A stretch of 64,000 bases of DNA from Pseudochelatococcus lubricantis (lineage in GTDB: Bacteria > Pseudomonadota > Alphaproteobacteria > Rhizobiales > Beijerinckiaceae), in NCBI RefSeq assembly GCF_042432495.1, contig NZ_JBHLXC010000002.1, positions 992,001-1,056,000 on the forward strand, in the 5' to 3' direction. Positions 8,461 to 18,135 of this stretch are shown here, in pieces. Each line of letters opens with the position of its first letter. Within the stretch, counting starts at the first letter, position 1. The notes under the pieces are model-generated. The model was not told the origin of the DNA. It made no database searches and saw only the letters and a program-made list of their open reading frames with translations. Both the position numbers and the translations under genes were made by a program.

Positions 8461-9846
8461 TCAATGCCCGGTGATGAGATCGGCGAGGTGTGCGAGCCGC
8501 GAGGTGTGATCGAGCCCGGCTTCCTCACGCGCGTCCGCGATGCGGTAAAGCTGGTACATGGAATGGACGCCGAGCCAGCGCAGCGGCTCCGGCTCCCACT
8601 GCCGCACGGTGCGGTTCACCCATGGCAGCCGCGTGAGTTCCGTGTCCCGGCGCAGGATGAGGTCCCGCAGCGTGCGGCCCGCGAGGTTTGAACTCGACAC
8701 GCCGAGCCCCACGTAGCCGCCTGCCCAGCCGATGCCGGTTTGCGGGTCGAGACCGGCGCTCGTGCACCAGTCGCGCGGCACGCCGAGCACGCCGCACCAG
8801 GCATGGTCGATCCTCGCGCCCGACGCCTGCGGCAGCAGCCGGGTCAGGATGGCGTGCAGCTTCTCGATGGTGGCCTGCTGCGTCTGTCCGCGCACGTCTG
8901 TCCGCGAGCCGAAGCGATAGGGAACGCCGCGCCCGCCCATGGCGATGCGGCCCTCGCGGGTGCGCTGGGCATAGCAATAGGCGTGGGCGGTGTCGCCGAG
9001 GAGTTCATGGCCGTTCCAGCCGATCTCGTCCCAGAGCGCCTGCGGCAATGGTTCGGTCACGATCAGCGCGCTGTTGAGCGGCAGGATCGCCCGCTCGTAG
9101 CCCGGCAGCCCCGGCGTGAACCCCTCGGTGGCGCGGATGATGACGGGCGCGCGCACCGTGCCGCGCCGGGTCGTCACCTTGCCCTTTTCGATGCCGGTGA
9201 CTTCGGTTTGCTCATAGATCGGTACGCCGAGACGCTCTACGGCGTCGGCGAGGCCGCGCACCAACTTCGCCGGCTGCACCCGTGCCATGTCGCGGATGAC
9301 GAATGCACCCTGCGCGTTGCGAATGTTGATCCGCGCCTTGGCCTCGGCCGCACCGATCATCTCCATCCGCTCGGGCGGCATGTCCCAGCGCAGGAACTCC
9401 TCGTATTCAGCCCGGGCGCGATCGAGCTGGGGCTTGTTGACCGCCACGTTCAGATTGTCGACCCGGCGGATATCGGCATCGATGCCTTCCGCGCCGGTGA
9501 CGGCGATCACTTCGTCCACGGTTCCCGCCATGGCGCGCTGCATGTCGATGACGGCGCCCCGCGTCGACGACTTCAGATACTTTTCCCGCGACCACCAGAA
9601 GCCGCCCGAGAGCCAGCCGCCGTTGCGGCCGGACGCGCCAAAGCCGGCGAATTCCCGCTCGACGACGGCGATGCGGATCGACGGATCGGCCTTGCGAAGG
9701 TAGTAGGCCGTCCACAGGCCGGTGAAGCCCGCGCCGACGATACATACGTCTGCCTCGATATCGCCGGGGAGCGCGCCGCGATAGGCCGGTATGCCGCCGA
9801 TGTCGGCGTACCAGAAAGAGATATTGCCGTTTGTTTTGACATCCAT
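8461..9846 (-). CDS. FAD-dependent amine/amino acid oxidoreductase, second DAO-family paralogue
   Basis: A 461-residue DAO-family flavoprotein with the Rossmann motif V-G-A-G-F-T-G-L-W near residues 35-43 and G-A-S-G-R-N-G-G-W near 70-78. The C-terminus has W-C-G-V-L-G-V-P-R-D-W and G-W-A-G-G-Y-V-G-L-G-V. It is clearly a paralogue of the 3819-5099 oxidase but differs throughout, and G-G-W replaces G-G-Q in the flavin loop. It starts 24 bases after the end of the upstream ABC ATPase gene, so substrate uptake and oxidation are likely one transcription unit. The substrate is presumably the amine imported by the adjoining transporter. Confidence 0.8.
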   Translation of the reverse strand: MDVKTNGNISFWYADIGGIPAYRGALPGDIEADVCIVGAGFTGLWTAYYLRKADPSIRIAVVEREFAGFGASGRNGGWLSGGFWWSREKYLKSSTRGAVIDMQRAMAGTVDEVIAVTGAEGIDADIRRVDNLNVAVNKPQLDRARAEYEEFLRWDMPPERMEMIGAAEAKARINIRNAQGAFVIRDMARVQPAKLVRGLADAVERLGVPIYEQTEVTGIEKGKVTTRRGTVRAPVIIRATEGFTPGLPGYERAILPLNSALIVTEPLPQALWDEIGWNGHELLGDTAHAYCYAQRTREGRIAMGGRGVPYRFGSRTDVRGQTQQATIEKLHAILTRLLPQASGARIDHAWCGVLGVPRDWCTSAGLDPQTGIGWAGGYVGLGVSSSNLAGRTLRDLILRRDTELTRLPWVNRTVRQWEPEPLRWLGVHSMYQLYRIADAREEAGLDHTSRLAHLADLITGH

Positions 9847-9870
9847 GACAGTTCTCGTTTCAAAACTGTT

Positions 9871-10995
9871 CTACGTAAGGGTGAGGTCGGCGCGGCCGTC
9901 GTCGGCCAGAAGCTTGGCGTCGGTTTCTGCGAAGGTGAGCGATACTGCATCGCCGATGGCGAAAATCTCCGCCTCCAGCGGCGAGCGGACGATGGCTGTC
10001 GAGCCGTCGCGCAGCCGGACCTCGTATTTCGAGCCGGAGCCGAGGTAGATCGCCTCGGTGATCTGGCCGGGAAGCCGGTTGCGTCCGTTCGTGGCCTGGC
10101 CGGGGCGCGTGAGGGCGAGCTTTTCCGGGCGCAGCAGCATCACCGGTTTCATGGTGCCGGGAAGGCGCTTGCGCGTCACCACGGTTTCGCCCGCGACCGC
10201 GATCGCGGTTTCCTCGCCCGAGGTCCGGACGTCGCCACGCAAGACGGTGGAATCGCCGATGAACTTGCCGACGAAGAGCGTCGCCGGTTCGTCGTAGAGC
10301 TGGCGGCCGGTGCCGATCTGCTCGATCTTGCCTTGGTTGAAGACCGCGATCCGGTCGGAGAGCACCAGCGCCTCCTCCTGATCGTGCGTGACGTAGACGA
10401 AGGTGGTGCCGAGTTCCCGGTGGATGCGTTTGATTTCTAGCTGCAGCCATTCGCGCAGCTTCTTGTCGAGCGCGCCGAGCGGCTCGTCCATCAGCAGGAT
10501 CGGAGGATCGAACACGATGGCGCGGGCCAGCGCCACACGCTGCTGCTGGCCGCCCGAAAGCTCGCTCGGATAACGATGGGCGAAATCCGCCATCTTCACC
10601 ATGTCGAGCGCGCGCGCCACGCGCTTCTCGCGTTCCGCCCGGCCGATGCCGCGCAGCGTCAGCGGATAGGCCACGTTGCGGCCGACGTTCATGTGCGGAA
10701 ACAGCGCGTAGTGCTGGAACACGACGCCGATGTTACGCTTGTGCGCTGGCGTGCCGACCATGCTGGCACCGCCGACGTCGAGGTTGCCGGAGGTGACCTC
10801 GGTGAAGCCGGCGACGACGTTGAGCGTGGTCGTCTTGCCCGATCCGCTGGGGCCGAGCAGCGTCATGAACTCGCCTGCTTCGATGTGGAGCGACACGTTG
10901 TCCAGCGCGACGAAACCGCCGTAGCGCTTGCTCGCGGAGACGATGTCGATGGCCGCGCCTCTTGCGGGAGCACCGGTTGCGGAAATGCTCGTCAT
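9871..10995 (-). CDS. potA: PotA-like ABC transporter ATP-binding protein (system 2)
   Basis: A 374-residue ABC ATPase with Walker A G-P-S-G-S-G-K-T-T near 55, the signature LSGGQQQRVALARA near 152, Walker B ILLMDEPLGALD and the switch histidine in VTHDQEEA. A C-terminal TOBE domain follows, as in spermidine/putrescine PotA. It energises the two permeases encoded immediately upstream; the gap to the PotC-like gene is only three bases. A paralogue serves system 1 at 18132-19121. Confidence 0.88.
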   Translation of the reverse strand: MTSISATGAPARGAAIDIVSASKRYGGFVALDNVSLHIEAGEFMTLLGPSGSGKTTTLNVVAGFTEVTSGNLDVGGASMVGTPAHKRNIGVVFQHYALFPHMNVGRNVAYPLTLRGIGRAEREKRVARALDMVKMADFAHRYPSELSGGQQQRVALARAIVFDPPILLMDEPLGALDKKLREWLQLEIKRIHRELGTTFVYVTHDQEEALVLSDRIAVFNQGKIEQIGTGRQLYDEPATLFVGKFIGDSTVLRGDVRTSGEETAIAVAGETVVTRKRLPGTMKPVMLLRPEKLALTRPGQATNGRNRLPGQITEAIYLGSGSKYEVRLRDGSTAIVRSPLEAEIFAIGDAVSLTFAETDAKLLADDGRADLTLT

Positions 10996-10998
10996 GGA

Positions 10999-11787
10999 TC
11001 AGCCCTTTCTCTGCCGGTTTCCAAGGAGGAGGCCGCCTGCAATGATGAACGACGTGGCGAGGAACAGGATGGTGCCGACCGCGGCCACCGTGGGATCGGC
11101 GTCGCGGGTGATGCTGGTGAAGATCTGCACGGGGAGGGTCTTCAGATATGGATTGGAGATGAACAGCGCCACGATGATCTCGTCGAAGGACGTGACGAAG
11201 GCGAACAGCAGGCCGGAAAGAATACCCGGCAGGATCAAAGGCAGCGTGACGGTGCGGAACGCCGTCAGCCGACCGGCGCCGCAACTCGCCGCTGCCGTTT
11301 CCAGCCGCTTGTCGAATACCTCCAGACTGGCGGAAACGGCGATGAGCACGAACGGTATCGCCAGAATGGTATGGGCCAGCACGAAGCCCGTGAGCGTGCC
11401 GACGAGCCGGGTGTCGAGATAGACGGCGTAGATGCCGATGGCCAGCACGACGCCGGGCACCACCATGGGCGTGATGAGCAGCATGCGCAGGAAGCCGCTC
11501 GTGGTGGCGTTCCTCATGCGGTCGAGACCGAAGGCGGCGAGCGTGCCGAGCACGGTGGCCACAACGGCCACGAGCGATGCCACCTTCAGCGAGTTGAAGA
11601 AGCTCGACGACCACTCCGGATTGGTGAGGAAGTTCTCGTACCACTGCCACGAGAAGCCTACCGGCGGAAACGCAAGCGACTTGTTCTCGTTGAACGACAT
11701 GGGGATGACGACCAGCGTGGGCGCGACCAGCCATACGGCGACCAGCATGCAGACGAGGCCGAGGACGATGCGGGTGTGTATCTGCAT
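10999..11787 (-). CDS. potC: PotC-like ABC transporter permease (system 2)
   Basis: 262 residues from the ATG at 11787, whose first base is shared with the last base of the upstream permease stop codon (TGATG). The N-terminus MQIHTRIVLGLVCMLVAVWL is a first membrane helix. About six membrane segments are visible, and the EAA loop sequence A-A-A-S-C-G-A-G-R-L-T-A-F-R contacts the ATPase. This is the usual inner-membrane PotC/YdcV-type subunit of polyamine or opine importers. Confidence 0.88.
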   Translation of the reverse strand: MQIHTRIVLGLVCMLVAVWLVAPTLVVIPMSFNENKSLAFPPVGFSWQWYENFLTNPEWSSSFFNSLKVASLVAVVATVLGTLAAFGLDRMRNATTSGFLRMLLITPMVVPGVVLAIGIYAVYLDTRLVGTLTGFVLAHTILAIPFVLIAVSASLEVFDKRLETAAASCGAGRLTAFRTVTLPLILPGILSGLLFAFVTSFDEIIVALFISNPYLKTLPVQIFTSITRDADPTVAAVGTILFLATSFIIAGGLLLGNRQRKG

Positions 11788-12692
11788 CAGCGGCGCGCTC
11801 CCTGCCTGTGGCGCTGCCGCATCAGGGGCGCGGCAAGCGCCAGCAGAATGAATGTCGCGACCAGAAGCACGACGCCCATGGCGCCGCCGCGCCCCCAGTT
11901 CAGCAGGCTCAGCACCTGGTTCTGCACCAATGTCGAGAGCATGGTGCTGCGCGGGCCGCCGAGCAGCGCGGGGGTGATGTAGAAGCCGAGCGCCAGAATG
12001 AAGACGATGATGGCCCCAGCATAAACGCCCGGCAGCGACAGCGGCAGGTAGACCTGCAGGAAGGCGCGGGAGGGCCGGGCGCCGAGGCTGCGGGCGGCCT
12101 GCACGAGCCGCAGGTCGATGCCCCTCATCACCGAATAGAGCGGCAGGATCATGAAGGGCAGCAGCACCTGCGTCATCCCGATCACGACGCCCTGCTGGGT
12201 GCGGATCAGCCGCACGGTGCCGAACCCGGCCCACCTCAGCGCGGAGTTGATCACGCCGGAATCCTGCAGCAGGATCACCCATGCCATGGTGCGCACCACG
12301 CCGCTGACCCAGAACGGCACCAGCACGCACAGGACGAGCAGCATCCGCAACAACGGCCCCACGGCGGTCATCATATAGGCGTAGGGGTAGGCGCATATCA
12401 CACACGCCAGCGTCACCCAGGCCGAGACCTCGAAGGTGCGTTGCAGCACGACGAGGTTAACCGGCGTCCCGAAGAACCAGACGTAGTTCTGAAGGCCCCA
12501 CATGGGTTCGGAAAAGCTGCGCAGCACGATGGTCAGTAACGGATAGCCGACGACACCCAGCAGAAGCAGAAGGGCCGGCACCGTCAGCCACAGGGCGTTG
12601 CCCGCCAGATGAAGCCGTCGTCGCGGAGGCGGTTTTGCCGGCTCGCTCGCCGCTTCCGCCGTGGATGCCAAACCTGTCTGGGAAATACTCAC
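11787..12692 (-). CDS. potB: PotB-like ABC transporter permease (system 2)
   Basis: The GTG at 12692 with CGAGG upstream is preferred, giving 301 residues starting VSISQTGLAST; a longer frame adds 28 residues before it. After a Pro/Arg-rich cytoplasmic stretch there are about six membrane helices, beginning ALWLTVPALLLLLGVVGYPL. The EAA motif A-A-R-S-L-G-A-R-P-S-R-A-F precedes the last two helices. It pairs with the PotC-like permease, which it overlaps by one base. Confidence 0.85.
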   Translation of the reverse strand: MSISQTGLASTAEAASEPAKPPPRRRLHLAGNALWLTVPALLLLLGVVGYPLLTIVLRSFSEPMWGLQNYVWFFGTPVNLVVLQRTFEVSAWVTLACVICAYPYAYMMTAVGPLLRMLLVLCVLVPFWVSGVVRTMAWVILLQDSGVINSALRWAGFGTVRLIRTQQGVVIGMTQVLLPFMILPLYSVMRGIDLRLVQAARSLGARPSRAFLQVYLPLSLPGVYAGAIIVFILALGFYITPALLGGPRSTMLSTLVQNQVLSLLNWGRGGAMGVVLLVATFILLALAAPLMRQRHRQGARR

Positions 12693-12868
12693 GCCGAATA
12701 CCTCGCACGGATGGGTGTCGCGGATATGGAGCGGGATTTCGCGGGCCTGAATCCGGTTCCCGGGAAAATGTCGCACGCTCCGTCAAGGCGTGCGGAGCCG
12801 CCCGGAGGGGCGACGCGACCGCCCCTCCTTCAACCCGCCCCGATATGATGGGACTGGTATTATCGGCC

Positions 12869-13975
12869 TCAGTTCCCCGCCATCAATTCCGTCCACTTTT
12901 CGACGGTGGGCGCGTAGTGCTGCACCCAGAACGGGATGTTGTGCTGGTAGCCCTGACGGATCCGCTCCGGCGTGCTGGTGAGGTAGGCGGCCGTGGTCTC
13001 GTCGACTTTCGGTTGCGCCTCGTTGTGGATCGGCGAATAGGAGGTCTTCTCGGTCAGGATTTCTTGCGACTTGCGGCCGAGATAGGCGTTGATGAGGGCA
13101 TAGGAGGCATCGGGGTCCCTGGCGCCGACCGGAATGGCGAGATGGTCCATCACCACCAGCCAGTCCTTCCAGACCGGGGTGTACTTCGCACCGTTGCGCG
13201 CCGCCGTCATGGCACGGCCCGTCCACATCATGATCAGGTCGGCTTCGCCCGCCTCGGCGAGCTGCTGGGATTCGGCGCCGGTTTTCCAGAAGATGGTGTC
13301 GGGGCCGAGTTCCCTGATCTTCGCGATGCCCTTATCGATGTCCGCCGCGGTCATCTTCGAGGCATCGCCGCCGGCGGCGATGAAGGCCTGTTCGATCAGG
13401 CCCGCGATCGGATCGCCGCTGCCGTCGATAGCGCGCACGCCGGGGAATTTCTCCGTATCGAAGAAGTCTTTCCAGTCCTTCGGCGGTTTATCCTTGTACT
13501 TTTCGGTGTTGTACATGATGATCATGCCGTAGTTCATCGCCGGCACGTTGCATTCACCGACCTGACCGGGCGGAATGTGCGATGTATCGAGCTTCGACAG
13601 GTCGAGTTTCTGGAACAGCTTGCCGCAATGGACGTAGGGCGCGAAGTCGGCGGTGTCGACCACATCCCACGTTACATTGCCGGACTCCACCTGCGCCTGC
13701 AGTTTGGCCATCTCGGTGGGGCCGTCGCTGAGAAGCCTCACGCCGGACCTGTCGATGAATTCCTGCAGCGCGGCGATCTGCCCGTCCTGATAGATCCCGC
13801 CGAAGGATACGAAAGTGAGCGTCTTGCCCTTGAGGGAGCCTTCCTTCACCTCGCCCGCCACCGGCTTGTCCTGCGCGGCGGCGATCGTCGCCGTCGCCAG
13901 TGGCATGGAGACGGCCAGCATTCCCAGCAGGGCCACGAGCTGGCTCCTGCCAAACTCTTTTCGCGAGTACAGCAT
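12869..13975 (-). CDS. potD: PotD-like periplasmic substrate-binding protein (system 2)
   Basis: A 368-residue protein with a Sec signal peptide (residues about 1-34, hydrophobic LVALLGMLAVSMPLATATIA then A-A-Q-D). The mature part has the PotD/PotF-like fold signatures F-V-S-F-G-G-I-Y-Q near 54, W-D-V-V-D-T-A near 102, and M-W-T-G-R-A-M near 243. The family binds putrescine, spermidine or related cationic or opine ligands. It is the first gene of system 2, separated by about 176 bases from the potB-like start. Confidence 0.87.
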   Translation of the reverse strand: MLYSRKEFGRSQLVALLGMLAVSMPLATATIAAAQDKPVAGEVKEGSLKGKTLTFVSFGGIYQDGQIAALQEFIDRSGVRLLSDGPTEMAKLQAQVESGNVTWDVVDTADFAPYVHCGKLFQKLDLSKLDTSHIPPGQVGECNVPAMNYGMIIMYNTEKYKDKPPKDWKDFFDTEKFPGVRAIDGSGDPIAGLIEQAFIAAGGDASKMTAADIDKGIAKIRELGPDTIFWKTGAESQQLAEAGEADLIMMWTGRAMTAARNGAKYTPVWKDWLVVMDHLAIPVGARDPDASYALINAYLGRKSQEILTEKTSYSPIHNEAQPKVDETTAAYLTSTPERIRQGYQHNIPFWVQHYAPTVEKWTELMAGN

Positions 13976-14042
13976 TGTATTTCCCTCTGTATCGTTTATA
14001 TCGTTGCCGTTTTATTTTATTTTTTATTGTTTATCGTTCAGG

Positions 14043-14714
14043 TTATGCTTTTCCGCCATTGATGGGCGGTTTCCATGCAACGTATCGATCGAGTTCAGCC
14101 GCCGCCGATGTCGCGGGTGCGATGATCCACATGACTTCCGCGCGCCCGTTGCCGATATTGGTCGTCTTGTGCGGCGTCGACGGTGCGTATTCGATGCTGT
14201 CGCCTTCCTCCAGCACGTGGCTGTCGGCTCCGAGATTGACTTCGACGATGCCGCGCAGCACCACCAGCATCTCATGGTTGCCGCCGTGCGTGTAGGGTAA
14301 CTCCCCCGTCGAGCCGCCGATATCGAACTCGCCGATATAGGCCTCGAACTCGTGAAGCGGCCGCTGCGATACCAGCGTCTTGCGGCAGCCCCTGTTTTCG
14401 GGAAGCGCGGGCCGCTGGCTGCGCTTCAGGACGATATGGGTCCGGGCGTCTGCATCCTCGAACAGGTCGGCGACGCGAATGCCCAGCGCCACCGCGATAT
14501 GGATAAGTGTTGAGGCGCTTGCGCCGGAACGCCCGCGCTCAAGCTGGCTGAGGAAACTGGCGCTCGTTCCCGTCATCTCGCCGAGCTGACGGAGCGACAG
14601 CCGGCGCGCCAGCCTGAAACGTTTCAATCGTGCAGCCAGAACGCTTGCATCTTGCCCTGCCGGGGCAGTTTCTTCAGGCTGTGTTTGTGCCAGAGCATTG
14701 CTCGCTTCCGTCAT
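14043..14714 (-). CDS. XRE-family transcriptional regulator with C-terminal cupin, PuuR-like
   Basis: 223 residues. Residues about 27-85 are an XRE helix-turn-helix (LSLRQLGEMTGTSASFLSQL) and residues about 140-205 a cupin barrel with T-H-G-G-N-H-E-M-L-V-V-L and G-D-S-I-E-Y. This two-domain layout is that of PuuR, the repressor of putrescine utilisation. It lies between the aldehyde dehydrogenase and system 2 substrate-binding genes, so it probably senses the amine or a breakdown product and controls one or both transporter operons. No operator could be assigned by eye. Confidence 0.82.
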   Translation of the reverse strand: MTEASNALAQTQPEETAPAGQDASVLAARLKRFRLARRLSLRQLGEMTGTSASFLSQLERGRSGASASTLIHIAVALGIRVADLFEDADARTHIVLKRSQRPALPENRGCRKTLVSQRPLHEFEAYIGEFDIGGSTGELPYTHGGNHEMLVVLRGIVEVNLGADSHVLEEGDSIEYAPSTPHKTTNIGNGRAEVMWIIAPATSAAAELDRYVAWKPPINGGKA

Positions 14715-14892
14715 GATTGAAAGGCTAGCAAGCTCTTTACATCGTGTAAAGTGCTATTTGCTGCAATTCTGCCCGAACGCGACGCCGCCGATGCTTGTAG
14801 CTCCTCCACAAAAGGCGATTTCCCTTGATTTCCGATGGCCTTCCGGAAGGTGATCTTCACGCGGTGTGAAGTCGACATTGCATCCGGCCGCC

Positions 14893-16320
14893 CTATCCGT
14901 GGGCGACCATGATGTGGCGCACGGCGGTGTAGTCCTCCAGCGCATAGATCGACATGTCCTTGCCGTAGCCGGACTGCTTCAGGCCGCCATGCGGCATTTC
15001 GTTGGCCAGCATGAAGTGGGTATTGATCCAGGTGCAGCCATAGCGCAGCCGTGCCGCCGTCTGCATGCCCTTGCCGACGTCCTTTGTCCAGACCGACGAG
15101 GCGAGGCCGTAATCGCTGTCGTTGGCCCAGCCGACGGCTTCCTCGACATCGTGGAAACGGGTCACGGAAACCACTGGCCCGAACACCTCCCGGCGCACGA
15201 TTTCATCCTCCTGCAAGGCGCCGGCGACGACCGTCGGTTCGAAGAAGAAGCCGCTTTCGCCGGCAGGCTTGCCGCCGGTTGTCACCTCGATGTGCTTGTG
15301 GTCGCGGGCGCGTGCGACGAAGCTCTCCACACGGTCGCGCTGACGGCGGGAGATGAGGGGGCCGATCTCGTTACAGGTGTCGTCCTCGATGTTGTAGCGG
15401 ATCGTCGAGACCGCCGCCGACAGGTCGGCGACGAAGCGGTCGTAGATCCGCGCGTCGGCATAGATGCGGCAGGCCGCGGTGCAGTCCTGCCCGGCGTTGT
15501 AGTAGCCGAACGTGCGGATGCCGTTGACTGCGGCCTCCAGATCGGCGTCGTCGAAGACGATCACCGGCGCCTTGCCGCCAAGCTCCAGATGCGTGCGCTT
15601 CACGGTTTTTGCCGCCGCCTGCAGCACCTTCTTGCCCGTCGCCACGTCACCCGTGATGGAAACCATGTCTATGCCGGGATGGTTGATGAGCCCGTTGCCC
15701 ACGCTCTCGCCCCGTCCGAGTACGATGTTCACCACGCCTTCCGGCAGGATGCCGGCAAGGAGCCTGGCCATCCTGAGGGCAGTCAGCGGCGTCTGTTCGG
15801 ACGGCTTGAATACAACCGTGTTGCCGCCCGCGACGGCGGGTGCGATCTTCCACGCCATCATCATCAGCGGATAGTTCCACGGCGCGATCGAGCCGACGAT
15901 GCCGACGGGATCGCGGCGGACCATGGAGGTATGCCCCGGGAGGTACTCGGCCGAGACAGGCCCGTGCAGGTTGCGCACCGCGCCCGCGAAATAGCGGTAG
16001 CAATCGACGACGGCCGGCAGCTCGTCATTAAGGACGGCGTTGATCGGCTTGCCGCAGTTGAGCGCCTCAAGCGCGGCAAAGCCCGCGGCATCTCGCTCGA
16101 TGGCGTCGGCGATCCTGAGGAGATGGTTGGAGCGTTCGGCCGGCGTCGTGCGCGACCAGCGCTCGAAGGCCTTTCCGGCAGCTTCCACGGCAGCGTCGAC
16201 CTGGCCGAGGGAGGCCTCCGGCAGTTTCAGCACGGTTTCCCCCGTCCTGGGGTTGAGGATGCTTTCCTCCGCTTCCGTTCCGGCCTCGAAGCGCGAGCCG
16301 ATCAGCATTTCAGTATCCAT
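14893..16320 (-). CDS. NAD(P)-dependent aldehyde dehydrogenase (PuuC/PatD/betaine-aldehyde type)
   Basis: 475 residues from the ATG at 16320, which has AGGGAG upstream; an ATG 15 bases earlier overlaps that site. Catalytic features are the asparagine in W-N-Y-P-L near 150, the cofactor loop S-I-T-G-D-V, the general base in L-E-L-G-G-K-A-P and the nucleophile Cys in the block NAGQDCTAACR. Such enzymes oxidise gamma-aminobutyraldehyde, gamma-glutamyl-aminobutyraldehyde or betaine aldehyde. It follows the system 1 permeases and would act after the PuuB-like oxidase. Confidence 0.85.
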   Translation of the reverse strand: MDTEMLIGSRFEAGTEAEESILNPRTGETVLKLPEASLGQVDAAVEAAGKAFERWSRTTPAERSNHLLRIADAIERDAAGFAALEALNCGKPINAVLNDELPAVVDCYRYFAGAVRNLHGPVSAEYLPGHTSMVRRDPVGIVGSIAPWNYPLMMMAWKIAPAVAGGNTVVFKPSEQTPLTALRMARLLAGILPEGVVNIVLGRGESVGNGLINHPGIDMVSITGDVATGKKVLQAAAKTVKRTHLELGGKAPVIVFDDADLEAAVNGIRTFGYYNAGQDCTAACRIYADARIYDRFVADLSAAVSTIRYNIEDDTCNEIGPLISRRQRDRVESFVARARDHKHIEVTTGGKPAGESGFFFEPTVVAGALQEDEIVRREVFGPVVSVTRFHDVEEAVGWANDSDYGLASSVWTKDVGKGMQTAARLRYGCTWINTHFMLANEMPHGGLKQSGYGKDMSIYALEDYTAVRHIMVAHG

Positions 16321-16349
16321 GATGTTCTCCCTCATGTCGTTATCCGGGA

Positions 16350-17165
16350 TTATTTGCCATGACCGGCGATCTGGTCGCCGTCGCGCGTGAGATAATAGGC
16401 GGCGAGGATAGGCAGGAAGGTCACGAGCACCACCACCATGGCCACCACGTTGGTGACCGGCCGCTGGCGGGGCCGGATCAGCTCCTGAAGCATCCAGATG
16501 GGCAGGGTCGTCTGCTGTCCGCCGGTGAAGGTGGTGACGATGACCTCGTCGAAGGAAAGCGCGAAGGCGAGCATGCCGCCGGCGAGCAGCGCCGTCCCTA
16601 TATTGGGCAGGATGACATAACGGAAGGTCTGGAAGCTGTCCGCGCCGAGATCCATCGAGGCCTCGATCAGCGAACCCGATGTGCGGCGGAAGCGGGCGAC
16701 CGCGTTGTTATAGACCACCACCACGCAGAAGGTGGCATGGCCGAGCACGATGGTCCAGACGGAGAAGGGGACGTCGAGCAGCGAGAACGCCGAGCGAAGC
16801 GCGATGCCGGTGACCACGCCGGGCAGGGCGATGGGCAGGATCACCAGCAGCGAAATGCTCTCCCGCCCGAAGAATCGCGTGCGGCTGACGGCGGCGGCGC
16901 AGAGCGTGCCGAGCACCAGCGCGATCAGGGTGGCAATGGCGGCCACCTGGAGGGAAAGCGCCAGCGACGACCAGACGTCTGGCCGGTTCCACGTCGCCTC
17001 GAACCATTTCAGCGTGAAGCCCGGAGGTGGCCACTGATAGCTCTTGTCCTCGGTCGTGAAGGCATAGACGAAGATGAGCAGGATCGGCAGGTGCAGGAAG
17101 GCCAGCCCGCAACCGGCGGCGATTTTCAGGGTGAGCGAGGCGTGGTTGCCGCGATCAGAGCGCAT
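16350..17165 (-). CDS. potC: PotC/YdcV-like ABC transporter permease (system 1)
   Basis: 271 residues from ATG 17165, which overlaps the end of the upstream permease gene by 11 bases. Six predicted membrane helices begin with LKIAAGCGLAFLHLPILLIF. The EAA loop reads E-A-S-M-D-L-G-A-D-S-F-Q-T-F. The C-terminus is short and polar. It belongs to the first, right-hand PotABCD-type importer. Confidence 0.87.
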   Translation of the reverse strand: MRSDRGNHASLTLKIAAGCGLAFLHLPILLIFVYAFTTEDKSYQWPPPGFTLKWFEATWNRPDVWSSLALSLQVAAIATLIALVLGTLCAAAVSRTRFFGRESISLLVILPIALPGVVTGIALRSAFSLLDVPFSVWTIVLGHATFCVVVVYNNAVARFRRTSGSLIEASMDLGADSFQTFRYVILPNIGTALLAGGMLAFALSFDEVIVTTFTGGQQTTLPIWMLQELIRPRQRPVTNVVAMVVVLVTFLPILAAYYLTRDGDQIAGHGK

Positions 17166-18135
17166 CGAAAGCTCCCTGTTTCCTGGCGATCCAGAGATAG
17201 ATGGCCATGATGACGATCGGCACGACGGAGAAGGCGGCGGCAAGCGGTACGTTGCCGGCGGTGCCCTGCTGGGTATAGACGGCCTGGCCGATGAAAAGGC
17301 GGGAGGAGCCGATGATCTGCGGAATGATGTAATCCCCGAGCGTGAGCGAGAAGGTGAAGATCGAGCCCGCGATCACGCCGGGGAGCGCCAGCGGCAGCAG
17401 CACGGTGCGGAAGGTTTGCGCAGGCGTCGCGCCGAGATCGGAGGAGGCCTCGATGAGGCTGCCCGGCACGCGCTCAAGAGCTGCCTGCGTCGGCAGGATC
17501 ATGTAGGGCAGCCAGATATAGACGAAGACAAGGAAGGTGCCGATATAGCTGACGGACAGCGAGTTGCCGCCGACGACGGGCAGCGCGAGCATGCCTTCGA
17601 GCAGCCATGAGAGGTGCAGCCTGGCGAAAATCCAGGTGAGGATGCCCTCCTTGGCGAGGATCAGCTTCCACGCATAGACCTTGACCAGATAGCTCGACCA
17701 GAGCGGCATCATCACGCCTATATATAACAGCGCCTTCCATCGGCCGCGGGCATAGCGCGCCGCATAATAGGCGATGGGGAAGGCGATGAAGGCGGAAGCG
17801 ATGGTGACCAGTGCCGCCATGAGCACCGTGCGCAGGATGATGTCGAGATTCGCCGATTGCAGGAGCTGGGCATAGGTCGACAGCGTGAACTGATAGTCGA
17901 TCATGCCGGAGAAATCGTCGATCGAGAAAAAGCTCTGCAGCAGCAGTGCGATCAGCGAGCCGATATAGATGATGCCGAGCCAGAGCAGGGGCGGCGTGAG
18001 CATCAGGAACAGCAGCAGCCCGGGACGGCGCCAGAAGAGATCGGAAAGCCGGCCGAGGAAGCCGCCGCGCTGCGGCAGGATGGATGTCCGGGGCGCCGCC
18101 GGTCCCGGGAGCGTTGTAGCGGGAGAAGCGTTCAT
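17155..18135 (-). CDS. potB: PotB/YdcU-like ABC transporter permease (system 1)
   Basis: 326 residues with an N-terminal cytoplasmic stretch of about 40 residues, then six membrane helices starting PGLLLFLMLTPPLLWLGIIY. The EAA motif E-A-S-S-D-L-G-A-T-P-A-Q-T-F is intact. Its ATG overlaps the stop of the ATPase gene by four bases (ATGA), the classic coupled arrangement of this operon. Confidence 0.88.
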   Translation of the reverse strand: MNASPATTLPGPAAPRTSILPQRGGFLGRLSDLFWRRPGLLLFLMLTPPLLWLGIIYIGSLIALLLQSFFSIDDFSGMIDYQFTLSTYAQLLQSANLDIILRTVLMAALVTIASAFIAFPIAYYAARYARGRWKALLYIGVMMPLWSSYLVKVYAWKLILAKEGILTWIFARLHLSWLLEGMLALPVVGGNSLSVSYIGTFLVFVYIWLPYMILPTQAALERVPGSLIEASSDLGATPAQTFRTVLLPLALPGVIAGSIFTFSLTLGDYIIPQIIGSSRLFIGQAVYTQQGTAGNVPLAAAFSVVPIVIMAIYLWIARKQGAFDAL